DNA of 64,000 bases from Dokdonella sp. (GTDB taxonomy: Bacteria > Pseudomonadota > Gammaproteobacteria > Xanthomonadales > Rhodanobacteraceae): assembly GCF_019634815.1 (NCBI RefSeq), contig NZ_JAHCAP010000011.1, positions 26,855 to 90,854 of the forward strand, given 5' to 3'. Position 1 is the stretch's first letter; each line of letters starts with the position of its first letter. Below, in pieces: positions 1 to 7,770 of the stretch. The notes under the pieces are model-generated. The model saw only the letters and a program-made list of their open reading frames with translations. It made no database searches and had not been told where the DNA came from. The position numbers and the translations under genes are program-made.

Positions 1-429
1 CTGGGTGAGCGTGGCGATGAAGTTCCAGGCCCTGGAGTCGGCCACCGGCGTCATGCGCAGCGCATACACCGCCAGTCCCTCGCGCTTGCCGCCAAGCAGG
101 CGTCCGTAGAAGGCGAGGTCTGCACGCAAACCATCAACCTGGGCGTCCCGCTCGCGCATCGAATCCTGCAATTCGACAAGGGCGGTCTTGGCGACCTGCT
201 CGGAGCGCGTGAGCATGGCGATGCGCGCTTCAAGCTCGTTGTTCTGCGCCCGCGCCGTCTTGAGTTCGGCGCTCACGCCCTGGTTGACCACGCCCCGTGC
301 CGCCAACACCGCCACCAGCACGCCGACCAGGGCCAGCGAAGCCAGCCACGCCAGTACCAGCAGCACGCGCTGCCGCAGCTCGCGCGAAGGGTCGCGCGTG
401 TGCACCACAAACTCGGGAATTCGTGCCAT
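1..429 (-). CDS. DUF6776-like membrane-anchored coiled-coil protein (3' end outside window)
   Basis: The frame is open from the ATG at 429 to the window edge, giving 143 codons with no stop. The N-terminus (MARIPEFVVHTRDPSRELRQ) is followed by one hydrophobic helix at about residues 21-46 and a heptad-rich stretch (about 55-100) that looks like a coiled coil. This is the layout of the DUF6776 family of proteobacterial inner-membrane proteins with a periplasmic tail. The family has no established function, and I base the name on overall resemblance. The gene is divergent from hemJ. Only the N-terminal half or so is visible, so a C-terminal domain could change the picture. Confidence 0.6.
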   Translation of the reverse strand, partial: MARIPEFVVHTRDPSRELRQRVLLVLAWLASLALVGVLVAVLAARGVVNQGVSAELKTARAQNNELEARIAMLTRSEQVAKTALVELQDSMRERDAQVDGLRADLAFYGRLLGGKREGLAVYALRMTPVADSRAWNFIATLTQ

Positions 430-540
430 GAAACATCTGCTTCGTCGGGGCAAGCCCTCGCTTATATGTCGCGCCTGCCGCAGCGGTCAACGCGCGGCGC
501 AGCAGCGGATAGAATCGGGGTTTTCATCGGCGGCACACCC

Positions 541-966
541 ATGCTCTGGCTCAAGGCATTCCACATCATCTTCGTCGTGACCTGGTTCGCCGGCCTGTTC
601 TACTTGCCGCGCCTGTTCGTTTATCACGTCGAAGCCACGGAAAGCGCCATCCGCGAGCGACTCAAGGTGATGGAGCGACGCCTGCTCGGCATCACCCACA
701 TCGGCGGCGCGCTTGCACTCGGCTTTGGCCTTGCCACGCTGGTCGCGTTCTCGTGGCACAACCTCGCCTATCTGCAGCAAGGCTGGCTGCACGCCAAGCT
801 CGCACTGGTGGCGGTGCTGATCGGCTATCACGTGATGCTGGCACGCATGGTCGGCCAGTTCGCCCGCGACGAAAGCACGCGCAGCAGCCGCTGGCTGCGC
901 GTGTTCAATGAAGTGCCGGCACTGCTGCTGATCGCGATCGTGCTGTTGGTGGTGCTCAGGCCCTGA
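541..966 (+). CDS. hemJ: Protoporphyrinogen IX oxidase HemJ
   Basis: A 141-residue polytopic membrane protein of the HemJ (UPF0093) family, which oxidises protoporphyrinogen IX to protoporphyrin IX in heme synthesis. The family pattern is visible: N-terminal FHIIFVVTWFAGLFYLPRLF, a second helix near residue 60, the conserved GWLHAKLAL block at about residue 80, and a C-terminal hydrophobic helix. Length matches the family. The ATG at 541 gives the usual HemJ N-terminus. The gene converges on bfr with only 8 bp between the stops. Heme made here would serve the nitrate reductase and bacterioferritin genes in the window. Confidence 0.9.
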   Translation: MLWLKAFHIIFVVTWFAGLFYLPRLFVYHVEATESAIRERLKVMERRLLGITHIGGALALGFGLATLVAFSWHNLAYLQQGWLHAKLALVAVLIGYHVMLARMVGQFARDESTRSSRWLRVFNEVPALLLIAIVLLVVLRP

Positions 967-974
967 GCAAGCGC

Positions 975-1445
975 TCAGCTGGAGAGTTTGCTCTGCAGGT
1001 AGAGGTTCTCGCCGAGCTTCTCAATCAACCCCAGCTGGGTTTCGAGCCAGTCGATGTGTTCTTCTTCCGACTCGAGGATCTTCTCGAACAGCTCGCGGCT
1101 GACGTAGTCGCCAAGCTTTTCGCAATCGGCGATCGCAGCCTTGAGGTCGGGCACGGCCAGCATTTCCAGACGCAGGTCGCAGGCAATGGCTTCGCATGGC
1201 GTTTCGCCAATCAGCAGCTTGCCCAGCGCCTGCAGGTTGGGCAGGCCTTCGAGGAAGAGGATGCGCTCGATGAGCATGTCGGCATGCTTCATCTCGTCGA
1301 TCGATTCCTTGTACTCGTGCTCGGCGAGCTCGCCATAGCCCCAGTTGCGGTACATGCGCGAATGCAGGAAATACTGGTTGATCGCGGTGAGCTCGTTGAA
1401 CAGCGCCTTGTTGAGGTGCGCGATGATTTTCGGGTCGCCCTTCAT
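975..1445 (-). CDS. bfr: Bacterioferritin
   Basis: A 156-residue iron-storage ferritin that oxidises Fe(II) and mineralises it inside a 24-subunit shell. The ferroxidase and heme motifs are present: NELTAINQYF with Glu18, DEMKHAD with Glu51, the heme ligand Met52 and His54, and the late ESEEEHIDWLE block with Glu127/His130. I chose the ATG at 1445 (MKGDPKIIAHL, the family start) because a GGAGA ribosome site lies just upstream; a longer in-frame extension to 1559 has no family resemblance. The partner ferredoxin gene lies 162 bp upstream on the same strand, so iron loading and release genes sit together. Confidence 0.95.
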   Translation of the reverse strand: MKGDPKIIAHLNKALFNELTAINQYFLHSRMYRNWGYGELAEHEYKESIDEMKHADMLIERILFLEGLPNLQALGKLLIGETPCEAIACDLRLEMLAVPDLKAAIADCEKLGDYVSRELFEKILESEEEHIDWLETQLGLIEKLGENLYLQSKLSS

Positions 1446-1607
1446 GCAATTTCTCCGGATGGGGCAGGCGACAATCGCGCCCGTGAGTGACTGAGTCGTC
1501 GCACTATAGCGCCATGACCCTCGCGCGCGGCATCGCGCCGGCACGCGACGAGCCACCACGCATCGCTGCGCGGGGGTGAAAAGTGTCGGTGGAATCGTCG
1601 CGCAGCC

Positions 1608-1817
1608 TCAGGCTGCGTGCGCGATGCTCGGCAGCCCCAGGGGTCGCATGTGCTTGCCGCTGGCCTCATCGAACAATTCGCGGGCAAGGCTCTCGCAGTT
1701 GCCGCAGCAGTCCGAACAGCCGGTACGCGCCTGCAAATCCGCGAACGAGCTCGCACCGGCATGCGCGGCGGCGCGAATGTCCCGATCGGTCACGGCATTG
1801 CAGATGCACACGTACAT
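1608..1817 (-). CDS. bfd: Bacterioferritin-associated [2Fe-2S] ferredoxin
   Basis: A 69-residue BFD-type protein that delivers electrons to bacterioferritin so stored iron is reduced and released. The start MYVCICNAVTD is the family hallmark. The four cluster cysteines are the C4-x-C6 pair and a later pair within GCSDCCGNC (about 38 and 41). The ATG at 1817 fits this; an in-frame extension upstream to 1859 lacks similarity. A Fur-like site lies about 45 bp upstream, as expected for a gene needed when iron is short. bfr follows on the same strand. Confidence 0.9.
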   Translation of the reverse strand: MYVCICNAVTDRDIRAAAHAGASSFADLQARTGCSDCCGNCESLARELFDEASGKHMRPLGLPSIAHAA

Positions 1818-1856
1818 GGCGGCGTCCTCGATGAAGCGGCGCCATTCCAACGCAAA

Positions 1857-1879
1857 CAAGAATGATTGTCAATAGCAAT
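1857..1879 (-). promoter_or_regulatory. Candidate Fur box upstream of bfd
   Basis: On the minus strand the core ATTGACAATCATT (1861-1873) matches 11 of 13 bases of the Fur-box segment AATGATAATCATT. It lies 44-56 bp before the bfd start, a typical operator position. Fur control of bfd is established in other gammaproteobacteria; here it is inferred from the match. Confidence 0.55.
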
Positions 1880-1896
1880 CAACGCTGACGCGACGC

Positions 1897-2427
1897 TCAA
1901 CCGTTCTCGACGGCCTTGTCCGGCCACACCGGCTGGCGCAGCGTCAGGGAACAGCTCACTTCGGCCAACGGCACCAGATGTCGCAGGGCCTGCTCGTAGA
2001 CCCGGCGCTTGAAGTTGACCACATGCGCGGCCGGATACCAGAACTCGACCCAGCGCCACAGATCGAACTCGGGCTTTTCGTTGGCGTCGAGCCGTACCGA
2101 CGATTCGTCACCGATCAGACGCAGCAGGAACCAGACTTGCTTCTGGCCGATGCACACCGGTCGGTTGTGGCGCCGAACCAGGCGCTCGGGCAAGCGATAA
2201 CGCAACCAGCCCGGCGTGGCGCCGAGCACTTCGACGTGGTGCGCCAGCAAGCCGGTTTCCTCCTCCAGCTCGCGATACATCGCCTCGATCGGCGTCTCGT
2301 CGCTGTTCATTCCGCCCTGCGGGAACTGCCAACCGTCGCGCCCGACGCGACGCGCCCAGAACACGTGGCCCTGAGCGTTCAGAAGAATGATGCCGACGTT
2401 GGGTCGGTAGCCATCGGGGTCGATCAT
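1897..2427 (-). CDS. rppH: RNA pyrophosphohydrolase RppH
   Basis: A 176-residue Nudix hydrolase that removes pyrophosphate from 5' triphosphate ends of mRNA and so starts RNase E-dependent decay. The N-terminus [17 protein letters not shown] and the Nudix box (G-x5-E-x7-RELEEETGL, about residues 38-60) are those of RppH. Length is close to E. coli RppH (176). The ATG at 2427 gives the conserved start. It is divergent from tRNA-Met and stands alone, with about 255 bp of non-coding sequence between the two. Confidence 0.95.
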   Translation of the reverse strand: MIDPDGYRPNVGIILLNAQGHVFWARRVGRDGWQFPQGGMNSDETPIEAMYRELEEETGLLAHHVEVLGATPGWLRYRLPERLVRRHNRPVCIGQKQVWFLLRLIGDESSVRLDANEKPEFDLWRWVEFWYPAAHVVNFKRRVYEQALRHLVPLAEVSCSLTLRQPVWPDKAVENG

Positions 2428-2683
2428 CTGCGTGGGTGGATCAAGCAGTATTGGCCCGATTCTTCCATACGCCTTGCGCGAGCGGCAAGCCGCGGCCCGC
2501 CTTCGCGCTTGACAGCGCCGCCGCGCCGACTAGAATCGCACGCCCTTTGCGCCTGCCCGCGCGGCCGAGCCGAACCGCGCCTGCCGTCGCCCCAGCGTCG
2601 TCTCGCGATACCCGGCGGCTTTGCGAACAGCCACGGCGAAGGCAACACAAGTGCGGCGCCAAAGCCGTTACAATCCGCGTTCT

Positions 2684-2760
2684 GGCTATGTAGCTCAGCC
2701 GGTTAGAGCACAGCACTCATAATGCTGGGGTCGGTGGTTCGAGTCCACCCATAGCCACCA
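2684..2760 (+). tRNA. tRNA-Met (CAT), elongator type
   Basis: A 77-nt cloverleaf including the encoded CCA: acceptor GGCTATG/CATAGCC, D stem GCTC/GAGC, anticodon stem CAGCA/TGCTG with loop CTCATAA, and T stem GGTGG/CCACC. The anticodon is CAT. The G1-C72 pair and closeness to E. coli metT/metU argue for elongator Met, not initiator (which has a C1/A72 mismatch) or lysidine-modified tRNA-Ile2. The 3' end is followed 63 bp later by the nuclease-helicase gene, so the tRNA could be an integration site, but I see no integrase or repeated tRNA end. Confidence 0.97.
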
Positions 2761-2823
2761 TCCAAAGAATTCATCGACTCTCGAAGAATCGGCCGACGGT
2801 GCTGCGGCATCGTCACGCCTCAC

Positions 2824-4818
2824 TCACCGCGCCGGAAGCACGGGTATCTCCAGGCCCGACAACCACTCGAAGGTCGGATCGTAGTAGGCGCAGTCGCGAG
2901 TGGGATCGTCCGGCGCGCCTTCGGGCACGACGATCACCATGCCCTGGCGTGCACGCGTGAGCAACACACGATAGGCATTGAGCAGATAGCGCTGCCTCAT
3001 CGGATCGCGCACGCGTTTCCAGCGGTTGCCCTCGAAACTGTGATGTTCCCAGCCTGTCGGTCGAAACCGCAGGTCGCCATCCCACACCACGCACGACCAG
3101 TCCAGTTCCAGACCCTGCACCTGAAACTCGGTGGCGACATCCTCGAGGTAGTACGCGGAGCGCACGTCATCCTTACCCTTGAGGAACCAGTGCACCGGGT
3201 CGACGGCCACGCGTACATCGATCGCCAAAGGCTTGAGCCTTTGTGCGCGCGATGAAACAACCATGCCGTAGCGCTCGCTGCCGCGCGCCTGCTCACGCAG
3301 CCATTGGCGCGCTATCGGCAGATGCCTTGTCAAACGGATCGGAAATCCACGCAGGACTTCGATCAGGCTTGCGCGCGCGGCTTCTTCGTCACGAGCCAGC
3401 AGCAAGTTGACGAATTCGGACACACGCTCGCTGCGGAAGGAGCGCACCGACGTCGCCAGATGCAGGCACGGCTCCCAACGGGCGCGCCGATCACGCGCGA
3501 GCGCATCCAGCGCCGCGTCGGCGTGAAACTCCACTTCGCGCAGGCGCGGCGAAAGATGAACGCGCCACGTGGGGAAACTGCGCTCGAGCGCCGCAAGCCA
3601 CTCGCCGATGCCGGCCTCACCGGTGTTGATTTCCTGGCCGCTGCCAACCAGACACACGACCACGGCCCAGTCCGCGTGGCGGTCGAGGCAGGACATGAGG
3701 AACTCGGGCTCCGACTGCGCAAAGCCGGGGAGATTCTTCTTGCGTGCCATGAAGTGGGCAGTCTGGGCCAGGTTCCACGCACGCTGCGCTTCATCGAACA
3801 AGGCCACATGCTCGATCGGCGGGCCTGTATCAGTCAGGCAGTCATCGCGGAAGTGGTGCACATTCTGGATGAACTGCTTGACCTTGCTGCGCGCTTCGCC
3901 GATCCGGATCGTTTGCCCACGCTCTCCGGCACGATGGACGTGGTCTTGCGCCAACGCCTCATGCAGCACCTTGACCAAGGGCCCATTACCCGAGAGATAG
4001 ACGCTGTAGAGATCGCTGCCGGCATCGGTATGCCGATTGGCGATGTCCAGGCCCACCAGGGTCTTGCCGGCGCCCGGCACGCCGGTGACGAAGCAGATCG
4101 CCTTGTGCTGCTCTGATCGCGCCTGCGCGATGATCTGCGCGACGCGCTGGGAGGTGACGGCCAGGTTTTCCGCACCCGCATCGCTGCGCGAGATGTCACC
4201 CACGTCATGGCCGGCATAGAGTGCGCGCGCGGCTTCGACGATGGTCGGCGTCGGTCGATAGCGCCCCGTCTGCCAGTCTTGCGCATCGATCGGAGTGCCG
4301 GTGAAGAAGGCCAGTGCTTGCTGGAACAAGTTCACCAGCGCATCGGAGCCCATGCATACCGGCCGCACCAAGCGATCCCTGTCGATCCGCAGTTCGAGAA
4401 TCGCTGGCGCAGCGGAGACCTGCGTGGCCACCAGCACGGGAACGATCGTGAGCTCGTGGCTGGTCTCGTGGAAGTTCTTGAGATCAAGCGCGTAATCCCA
4501 GACCTGGTCCATCGCGGCGCGATCGAAGCGATCCGCGCCAACCTTGAACTCGATCACGAACAAGACCGGGCCAAGCACGAGAATGACATCGGCCCGCCCG
4601 CCCAAGCGCGGAATCGTGTACTCGAAGAAGATCTTGCCCGACGGCATGGCCGACGCGCGCAGCGCGCTGCGCAACACTTCGATTTCCGCCAGCCATGCGG
4701 TCTTCTGACTGAGCAAATCAGCGAAGGTCGACTGTGTCGTGATCTTGCCGAACACCTGCTCGGCAGGCTCGGACAAAAACACGTCAATCGTGGCGGCATA
4801 CCCCCAACGATCCATCAA
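2824..4818 (-). CDS. PD-(D/E)XK nuclease-DUF2075 helicase fusion
   Basis: A 664-residue protein. Residues 1-170 contain D77 followed by the E90-F-K92 triad at the end of a beta strand (LFVIEFKVG), the layout of a PD-(D/E)XK nuclease core. Residues 240-660 are a DUF2075 (Schlafen-3-like) superfamily 1 helicase: Walker A GVPGAGKT (246-253), Walker B ALFDEAQR (339-346), a Q-E sensor region (GSGQEINTG), and late helicase motifs VQGLELDW and NAYRVLLTRARQG. It probably acts on DNA or RNA using ATP. The gene is alone beside tRNA-Met, a typical accessory position, and such proteins recur in defence and repair contexts. Function is inferred from domains only. Confidence 0.75.
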   Translation of the reverse strand: MMDRWGYAATIDVFLSEPAEQVFGKITTQSTFADLLSQKTAWLAEIEVLRSALRASAMPSGKIFFEYTIPRLGGRADVILVLGPVLFVIEFKVGADRFDRAAMDQVWDYALDLKNFHETSHELTIVPVLVATQVSAAPAILELRIDRDRLVRPVCMGSDALVNLFQQALAFFTGTPIDAQDWQTGRYRPTPTIVEAARALYAGHDVGDISRSDAGAENLAVTSQRVAQIIAQARSEQHKAICFVTGVPGAGKTLVGLDIANRHTDAGSDLYSVYLSGNGPLVKVLHEALAQDHVHRAGERGQTIRIGEARSKVKQFIQNVHHFRDDCLTDTGPPIEHVALFDEAQRAWNLAQTAHFMARKKNLPGFAQSEPEFLMSCLDRHADWAVVVCLVGSGQEINTGEAGIGEWLAALERSFPTWRVHLSPRLREVEFHADAALDALARDRRARWEPCLHLATSVRSFRSERVSEFVNLLLARDEEAARASLIEVLRGFPIRLTRHLPIARQWLREQARGSERYGMVVSSRAQRLKPLAIDVRVAVDPVHWFLKGKDDVRSAYYLEDVATEFQVQGLELDWSCVVWDGDLRFRPTGWEHHSFEGNRWKRVRDPMRQRYLLNAYRVLLTRARQGMVIVVPEGAPDDPTRDCAYYDPTFEWLSGLEIPVLPAR

Positions 4819-5077
4819 ACTCCCCGGTGGTCGCGGACCAGGATAGAACAGGAGCGCGACGGCGATCCATCACCGACAGCACCACGCAGCTAGCCCACAC
4901 CCAAGCCAAGCGAAGATGGATGCACGACGATCCGTGCCGCTGCGCGCGGCGACCACCGATGTCCTGCCTTGTGCGGAAAAACACCGACAATGCGTGCCCA
5001 TCGACACTGCCGATCGGCATGCCCCAAGGTTTCGTTGCAGGCCCCCACGCGCCCATCCCAGGCGCGTCGGAAACCGT

Positions 5078-6247
5078 TCATTCGAAGTTGTCGGCAAAGA
5101 TCACGTCGCCGACGAAGAAGTTGTGCGTGCGGGTCACGCCTTCGTAGGTTGCCTTGAAGCGCCACAAGCCGGAGGGCGCGTTGCCCGGCAGGCTCCAATA
5201 CCAGTACCAGTACGAAGCCGCGTAGAACGGGTCGCTGGTTGAATCGGACATCTTGAAATTCCAGTTCGAAAATGCACTGCCGTCGGGCCGCAGGATGCTG
5301 AAACTGGTGACCTGCGGGCCGAGTTGGTCGCGGTAGTAGGCCGCGAAATACACCGTATTGCCGGGATTGAAGCGGTCCGCGTAGTTCGGCGTTTCGGCGA
5401 CGGGGTTCGGGCAGTTCGGCTCCGGGAACACCGGCGCCGCCGAGTGCGTGGCGAGCTTGTTGATGGCCGAGTCGTAGTACGGCCGCTGCTGCGCCCACAG
5501 CGAAGCCGGGGCATTGCAACTGCCGTGGTAGGGCTCGAGGATCGTGTAATTGCTCACTGCCGAGTGATTCTCGAAATGCAGGTGTGGGCCACTGGAGAAG
5601 CCGGCACTGCCGACCTTGCCGAGGTATTCACCGACCGCGACGCTCGCGCCGATGGCCTTGCTCGTGAGCGAGGACTTCTTCATGTGTCCGTACCAGGCCA
5701 CGCTGCCGTCGGCGTGGCGCACATAGACGGCATTCCAGTCAGCCGAGTAGTGATCGGGACAACTGCGGTCGTCATTGCCGTCGGTCTTGCCGATGATCGT
5801 GCCGGGCGCGGCCGCGATGATGTCGACCGCCTGCTGGTCCATGAGCAGCCACGAGAAGGGCCACAGGAAGAAATCGATGCCGGCGTGGTTGTAGCCATCG
5901 TCGAGATCGTAGGTGCGCGTGCCGCAATTCCAATCGAGCAACTGATCCGGATAGGCGGAATCGAGATCGACGAAATTGGAGATGCCGTGAAAGCCGGGAT
6001 CGCCCGCGATCGGCGGTGCAGCACGCAGCGGCCACTGCAGGCCGCCCTGCAACAGCATCGCCGGCACGGCCGGAGCGAGCACGCCCTTGCGCTCGAGCTC
6101 GATCACGTTGCGCTCGAGCATTGCATCGATGCGCGCGCGCTGCTGCGCGCTGATTTCATCACCCGGCAACACCGGCGCGGGACCACCACCGGCGGGCACC
6201 TGCGCCCAAGCGAGCGAACCCAGGATCAACATCGGCAACACGCTCAT
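5078..6247 (-). CDS. Secreted M23 (LytM-type) metallopeptidase with FE-ending C-terminal tag
   Basis: A 389-residue exported protein. Residues 1-16 form a signal peptide (MSVLPMLILGSLAWAQ). The M23 zinc site is visible: H121 and D125 in NHAGID, H188 in WYGHMK, and H222/H224 in PHLHFEN. Such enzymes cut peptide cross-links in peptidoglycan or other glycine-rich peptides. The last 100 residues form a beta-rich domain ending GDVIFADNFE. A second secreted protein here (35649-36719) ends GDRIYRNGFE, suggesting a shared sorting or anchoring tag. I chose the ATG at 6247 because it opens the signal peptide; the frame stays open upstream to 6331 without similarity. A HEPN gene is divergent. Confidence 0.85.
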   Translation of the reverse strand: MSVLPMLILGSLAWAQVPAGGGPAPVLPGDEISAQQRARIDAMLERNVIELERKGVLAPAVPAMLLQGGLQWPLRAAPPIAGDPGFHGISNFVDLDSAYPDQLLDWNCGTRTYDLDDGYNHAGIDFFLWPFSWLLMDQQAVDIIAAAPGTIIGKTDGNDDRSCPDHYSADWNAVYVRHADGSVAWYGHMKKSSLTSKAIGASVAVGEYLGKVGSAGFSSGPHLHFENHSAVSNYTILEPYHGSCNAPASLWAQQRPYYDSAINKLATHSAAPVFPEPNCPNPVAETPNYADRFNPGNTVYFAAYYRDQLGPQVTSFSILRPDGSAFSNWNFKMSDSTSDPFYAASYWYWYWSLPGNAPSGLWRFKATYEGVTRTHNFFVGDVIFADNFE

Positions 6248-6345
6248 TGGCCTTCCCCCTGTTTCACGCGAACCCGGTCGAGAGCATATACCTGCGCGGG
6301 AAGCGCGAATCCGTCTGCGCGCCCGACACATGTCACACTTGCCGC

Positions 6346-6987
6346 ATGAATGCCGCAGCCCAGCTCAAGGACATCCTGCACGCAATCGGTCAAGCGCCCG
6401 AAACCTGGCGCGTACGCCTGCACCGCGCGATCAGCTGGCTTGCGCGTTCCGAGCGCGAGGGCGAGGATGACGACGCCCGTTTCATCTTCCAGTGGATCGC
6501 GCTCAATGCCGCCTACGCGCGCGAGTTCAGCCGCGAGGAGAGCGAGCGCGAACGCCTGCGCCAGTTCCATGCGCGCCTGATTGCGCTCGATGCGCAAGCA
6601 CGCCTCCACGATGCGCTGTTTCGCCAGTTCAGCGGGCCGATTCGCACCCTGATCGAAAACAAGTTCGTGTTCGAGCCGTTCTGGACCGCGCTGCGCGAGC
6701 ACGACGCGAGCAATCGCTGGGAAACCGGCTTCAACAACAGCCGCAAAGCGGCGCTTGCGGCGATCGTGAACAAGGACACCGCGGCGGTGCTGTCGATCGT
6801 GTTCGACCGGCTCTACGTGCTGCGCAACCAGCTCGTGCACGGCGGCGCCACCTGGAACAGTACCGTCAACCGCGCGCAACTGCGCGACGGCGTGGCGATC
6901 CTGCACAGCCTCGTGCCGCTGGTGCTCGCGATCATGCTCGAGCATCCGGACGAGGATCTGGGCGAGGTGCTCTACCCGGTCGTGTAG
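6346..6987 (+). CDS. HEPN-domain protein (possible RNase)
   Basis: A 213-residue, mostly alpha-helical, charged protein. Near residue 165 it has VLRNQLVHGG, matching the R-N-x3-H motif of HEPN domains, which in many toxin and defence proteins is the RNase active site. The middle (FVFEPFWTALREHD) resembles Apea-like and RiboL-PSP HEPN families. I used the ATG at 6346 (MNAAAQLKDI); an in-frame start at 6247 would overlap the divergent peptidase start. No antitoxin-like partner is adjacent: the next 780 bp downstream are repeats. It could be a single-gene housekeeping HEPN protein. Confidence 0.6.
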   Translation: MNAAAQLKDILHAIGQAPETWRVRLHRAISWLARSEREGEDDDARFIFQWIALNAAYAREFSREESERERLRQFHARLIALDAQARLHDALFRQFSGPIRTLIENKFVFEPFWTALREHDASNRWETGFNNSRKAALAAIVNKDTAAVLSIVFDRLYVLRNQLVHGGATWNSTVNRAQLRDGVAILHSLVPLVLAIMLEHPDEDLGEVLYPVV

Positions 6988-7096
6988 CGGCCCTCACCCG
7001 GCCCTGCGGGCCACCTGCTCCCGGCGGGAGGCTGCACGCGGCCGCGCATGCGCCCGAAGCCTGGCGCGTGTTCCCGTTGGGAATGCAGCGGCTTTG

Positions 7097-7765
7097 GTAG
7101 GAGGGCCGGAAGGCCCGACCGCGACGCTGCATGTTCGCAATGCGTGTGATCGTGCGCGGCCGGGTCGCGGCTGCCGCCGCTCCTACAACCGCGCGTGATC
7201 CGGTTCCGCTCTACGTCGTGCCGGGTAGGAGGGCCGGAAGGCCCGACCGCGGCGATGCGTGTTCGCAATGCGTGTGATCGTGTGCGGGCGGGTCGCGGCT
7301 GCCGCCGCTCCTACACCAGCGCGTTGCGCGGTTCGACTCTACGTCATGCCGGGTAGTGCCGGGTAGGAGGGCCGGAAGGCCCGACCTGGGCATCACATGC
7401 AGGAGGCCGGAAGACCCCACGGCGACGCTGCATGTTCGCAATGCGTGTGATCGTGTGCGGTCGGGTCGCGGCTTCCGCCGCTCCTACAACTGCGCGTTGG
7501 CCGGGTCCGCGCTGCGCCATGCCGGGTAGGAGGGCCGGAAGGCCCGACCGCGACGCTGCATGTTCGCAATGCGTGTGATCGTGCGCGGCCGGGTCGCGGC
7601 TGCCGCCGCTCCTACACCAGCGCGTAGGCCGGATCCGCGCTGCGTGTGATCGGGTGCGGCCGGGTCGCGGCTGCCGCCGCTCCTACAACCGCGCGTGGCC
7701 AGGTTGGGATTGCAGCGGCTTTGGTAGGAGGGCCGGAAGGCCCGACCGCGGTCGCCGCCGCTCCG
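7097..7765. repeat. REP/REPIN-like array, six units
   Basis: Units of about 90 bp recur at 7097-7186, 7225-7314, 7363-7487 (with an extra 35-bp insertion), 7526-7615, 7641-7686 (right half only) and 7724-7765 (shortened). Each begins GTAGGAGGGCCGGAAGGCCC and ends with the complement-type arm GCTGCCGCCGCTCCTAC. The two ends are inverted variants of one palindromic REP (GTAGGAG, GC-rich palindrome, CGACC), so each unit is a REP doublet with a conserved centre containing GCAATGCGTGTGATCGTG. Units are separated by 38-48 bp of partly conserved sequence. The 780-bp gap between the HEPN gene and the SRAP gene consists almost entirely of this array. No RAYT transposase gene is in the window. Confidence 0.85.
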
Positions 7766-7770
7766 GCCTC

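Noticed and set aside
2684..4818. Integrated element at tRNA-Met
   Set aside because: No integrase and no repeated tRNA 3' end were found downstream; only the position is suggestive.
7097..7765. Possible CRISPR array
   Set aside because: Repeats are about 90 bp, internally inverted and irregularly spaced, with related spacers and no cas genes nearby. They fit REP doublets.
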